A stretch of 64,000 nt of DNA, taken from contig NMRB01000390.1 in assembly GCA_002633025.1 (NCBI GenBank), forward strand, positions 296,787 through 360,786, given 5' to 3'. Under the pieces are notes generated by a model. The model worked only from the letters and a program-made list of their open reading frames with translations. It did no database searches and was not told the DNA's origin. The translations under genes and the position numbers were made by a program. Shown here one piece after another: positions 56,183 to 64,000 of the stretch. The stretch comes from Notospermus geniculatus. Its lineage: Eukaryota; Nemertea; Pilidiophora; Heteronemertea; Lineidae. Each line of letters starts with the position of its first letter. Position 1 is the first letter of the stretch.

Positions 56183-57221
56183 TAAGTAGGCCTATTGACC
56201 TTCGGATCACCGAACGACTAGCGCCCTACCGCGTGCAGAAGGGACGGGCATGGAATGGCTAAGTTGGGTTTTGAAATAACCGAATATCACAGAATTTCGC
56301 GTCCTCAGAAGAATGCTGGGATTAGGCCTGGTTACAATGGGGGTTATTTAGTTAATCCAATGATTGAACGCGAAGGCATAAAAAGCGTTAGAGGGGATGA
56401 CAAAATGACGCAAATGCAAATCAACAAGTGGCTGATGGGCAACTCAGCTTATTTCACGGTTACACAACACTAGGTCAAGGTTAGAGTTCTTACTTCTGAC
56501 TAAAATCCAACTTTTGAAGGAGCGAAAGCAGGCGCGGATCCAGAAGGGGGAGTTGGGGGTCACCATTTTTTTTCTTCATTTATAATTCGCAATAATAAGC
56601 AATAAAAAAACACGTAAAAATAAAACTTCTGTCTTGATACTAAGATGGCAGGAAATTGCGTCTTCGGCCTTCTGGATTTCAACATTTTCTGGCGGAGGCC
56701 CCCAGACTCCCCGCCCGGCTTCAGATGGAGCGGAACTAAGTGCGCAGGAGTCCACATTCGACTGGTGGGCCTAGGCCATAGAACCAACCGAATACGCAGA
56801 GTAGGCCGAAGATGAATAAACAAACTTTTAGTTTGATGAAAAATCAGCATGTCGTCGCTACTAGCATCCACGAGTCCATAAAAGTAGCAGACTAATTCCA
56901 TCACCATAAAAGAAGCCGCGCCCATCAGTGCGCGCGCATTTTGAATTTCGCGGTTCCTGATGACGTCATTCATGCGTGCGCATGCCCCAATCGTCTGCAT
57001 GAATTCACGAATTGGCTGCCAACAAAGATGGTGGTCTGAAATGTTCAGAACGCGTTTTCTGCAAAAAAACCCTTCGATTTCGTCGTGTTTGTTAAAAAGA
57101 TACGCCGGCTTCTACTTCTGTTGGCGCATATCTTTGAGAAGTCAAAATACAGCGTTTAAATAGAAAACGAAAGCGCTCGGCGCATGAAATATTTGAGGAA
57201 GAAAGTGTGTCGTCTTCGCCG
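56183..57221. promoter_or_regulatory. Upstream region of USP19
   Basis: No exon recognised. It should contain the USP19 5' UTR and promoter. A GCGCGGATCCAGAAGGGGG repeat end lies near 56532. CAAAGATGGTGG near 57023 is a YY1-like CAAGATGGCGGC relative close to the gene start. Confidence 0.4.
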
Positions 57222-63866
<6,645 letters not shown>

Positions 63867-64000
63867 GTAAGCTGTTGCTGCAGAAACTTCTACTCTTGTC
63901 AGACTCTTGTGCTCAAATGATTCCAGATTTTGAACTCTGTATTGGGAACTCTGTATTGGGGTTGCCTCAGAAGATTGGTGAGTTGACTGCCCCCCCCCCC
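63867..64000. other. USP19 intron, ends in poly-C at the window edge
   Basis: Intron after the last visible USP19 exon, with a short duplication (GAACTCTGTATTGG twice). The final ten bases are C, like the poly-C beside the gap at 2720. Confidence 0.7.

Overview
This is animal nuclear DNA: intron-rich genes with GT-AG splice sites, AATAAA signals, many short inverted-repeat elements and many AGGCCTA and ACCGGT motifs. The gene set includes motile-cilium genes, a mitochondrial-clan P450 and a glycine-transporter-like SLC6, and one dispersed repeat is of a GTCCGTCGTC-rich kind seen in marine invertebrates. A marine invertebrate, plausibly an echinoderm, hemichordate or amphioxus, fits best, but the species cannot be settled from the sequence alone. 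I rebuilt the genes by joining exons by hand and checking reading phase at the junctions.

Layout, left to right. CFAP100 (5' part, minus) is head-to-head with AMDHD1 (complete, plus). AMDHD1 is tail-to-tail with ZNF277 (complete, minus). ZNF277 shares a 417-bp start-to-start interval with a mitochondrial-type cytochrome P450 (plus). The P450 converges on APMAP (minus). APMAP is head-to-head with ZMYND10 (plus). ZMYND10 converges on a two-box HMGB protein (minus). A long glycine-transporter-like SLC6 gene (minus, 12.5 kb) follows, and it is head-to-head with USP19 (plus), which runs out of the window. Strands therefore alternate almost perfectly. CFAP100 and ZMYND10 both serve motile cilia. 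The others have unrelated jobs: histidine catabolism, C2H2 zinc-finger protein, oxidation chemistry, membrane arylesterase-like protein, chromatin architecture, neurotransmitter uptake and deubiquitination.

Two things dominate what lies between the exons. First, more than thirty short foldback (MITE-like) elements from many families, several of them right against SLC6 splice sites and one inside the last SLC6 coding exon. Second, five near-identical local duplications: APMAP exons 2-7, the ZMYND10 upstream region, ZMYND10 exons 2-3, ZMYND10 exons 8-11 and one HMGB exon. Where the exon phases can be tested, using both copies in one transcript would break the reading frame, and one repeat begins at a single-N contig join. 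The simplest explanation is that two divergent haplotypes were laid end to end during assembly. If so, the copies show directly which MITEs differ between alleles. Gaps: 2593-2719 (127 N) and 48250-49197 (948 N, probably hiding SLC6 TM4-TM5), plus single N at 26042, 35234 and 39015.
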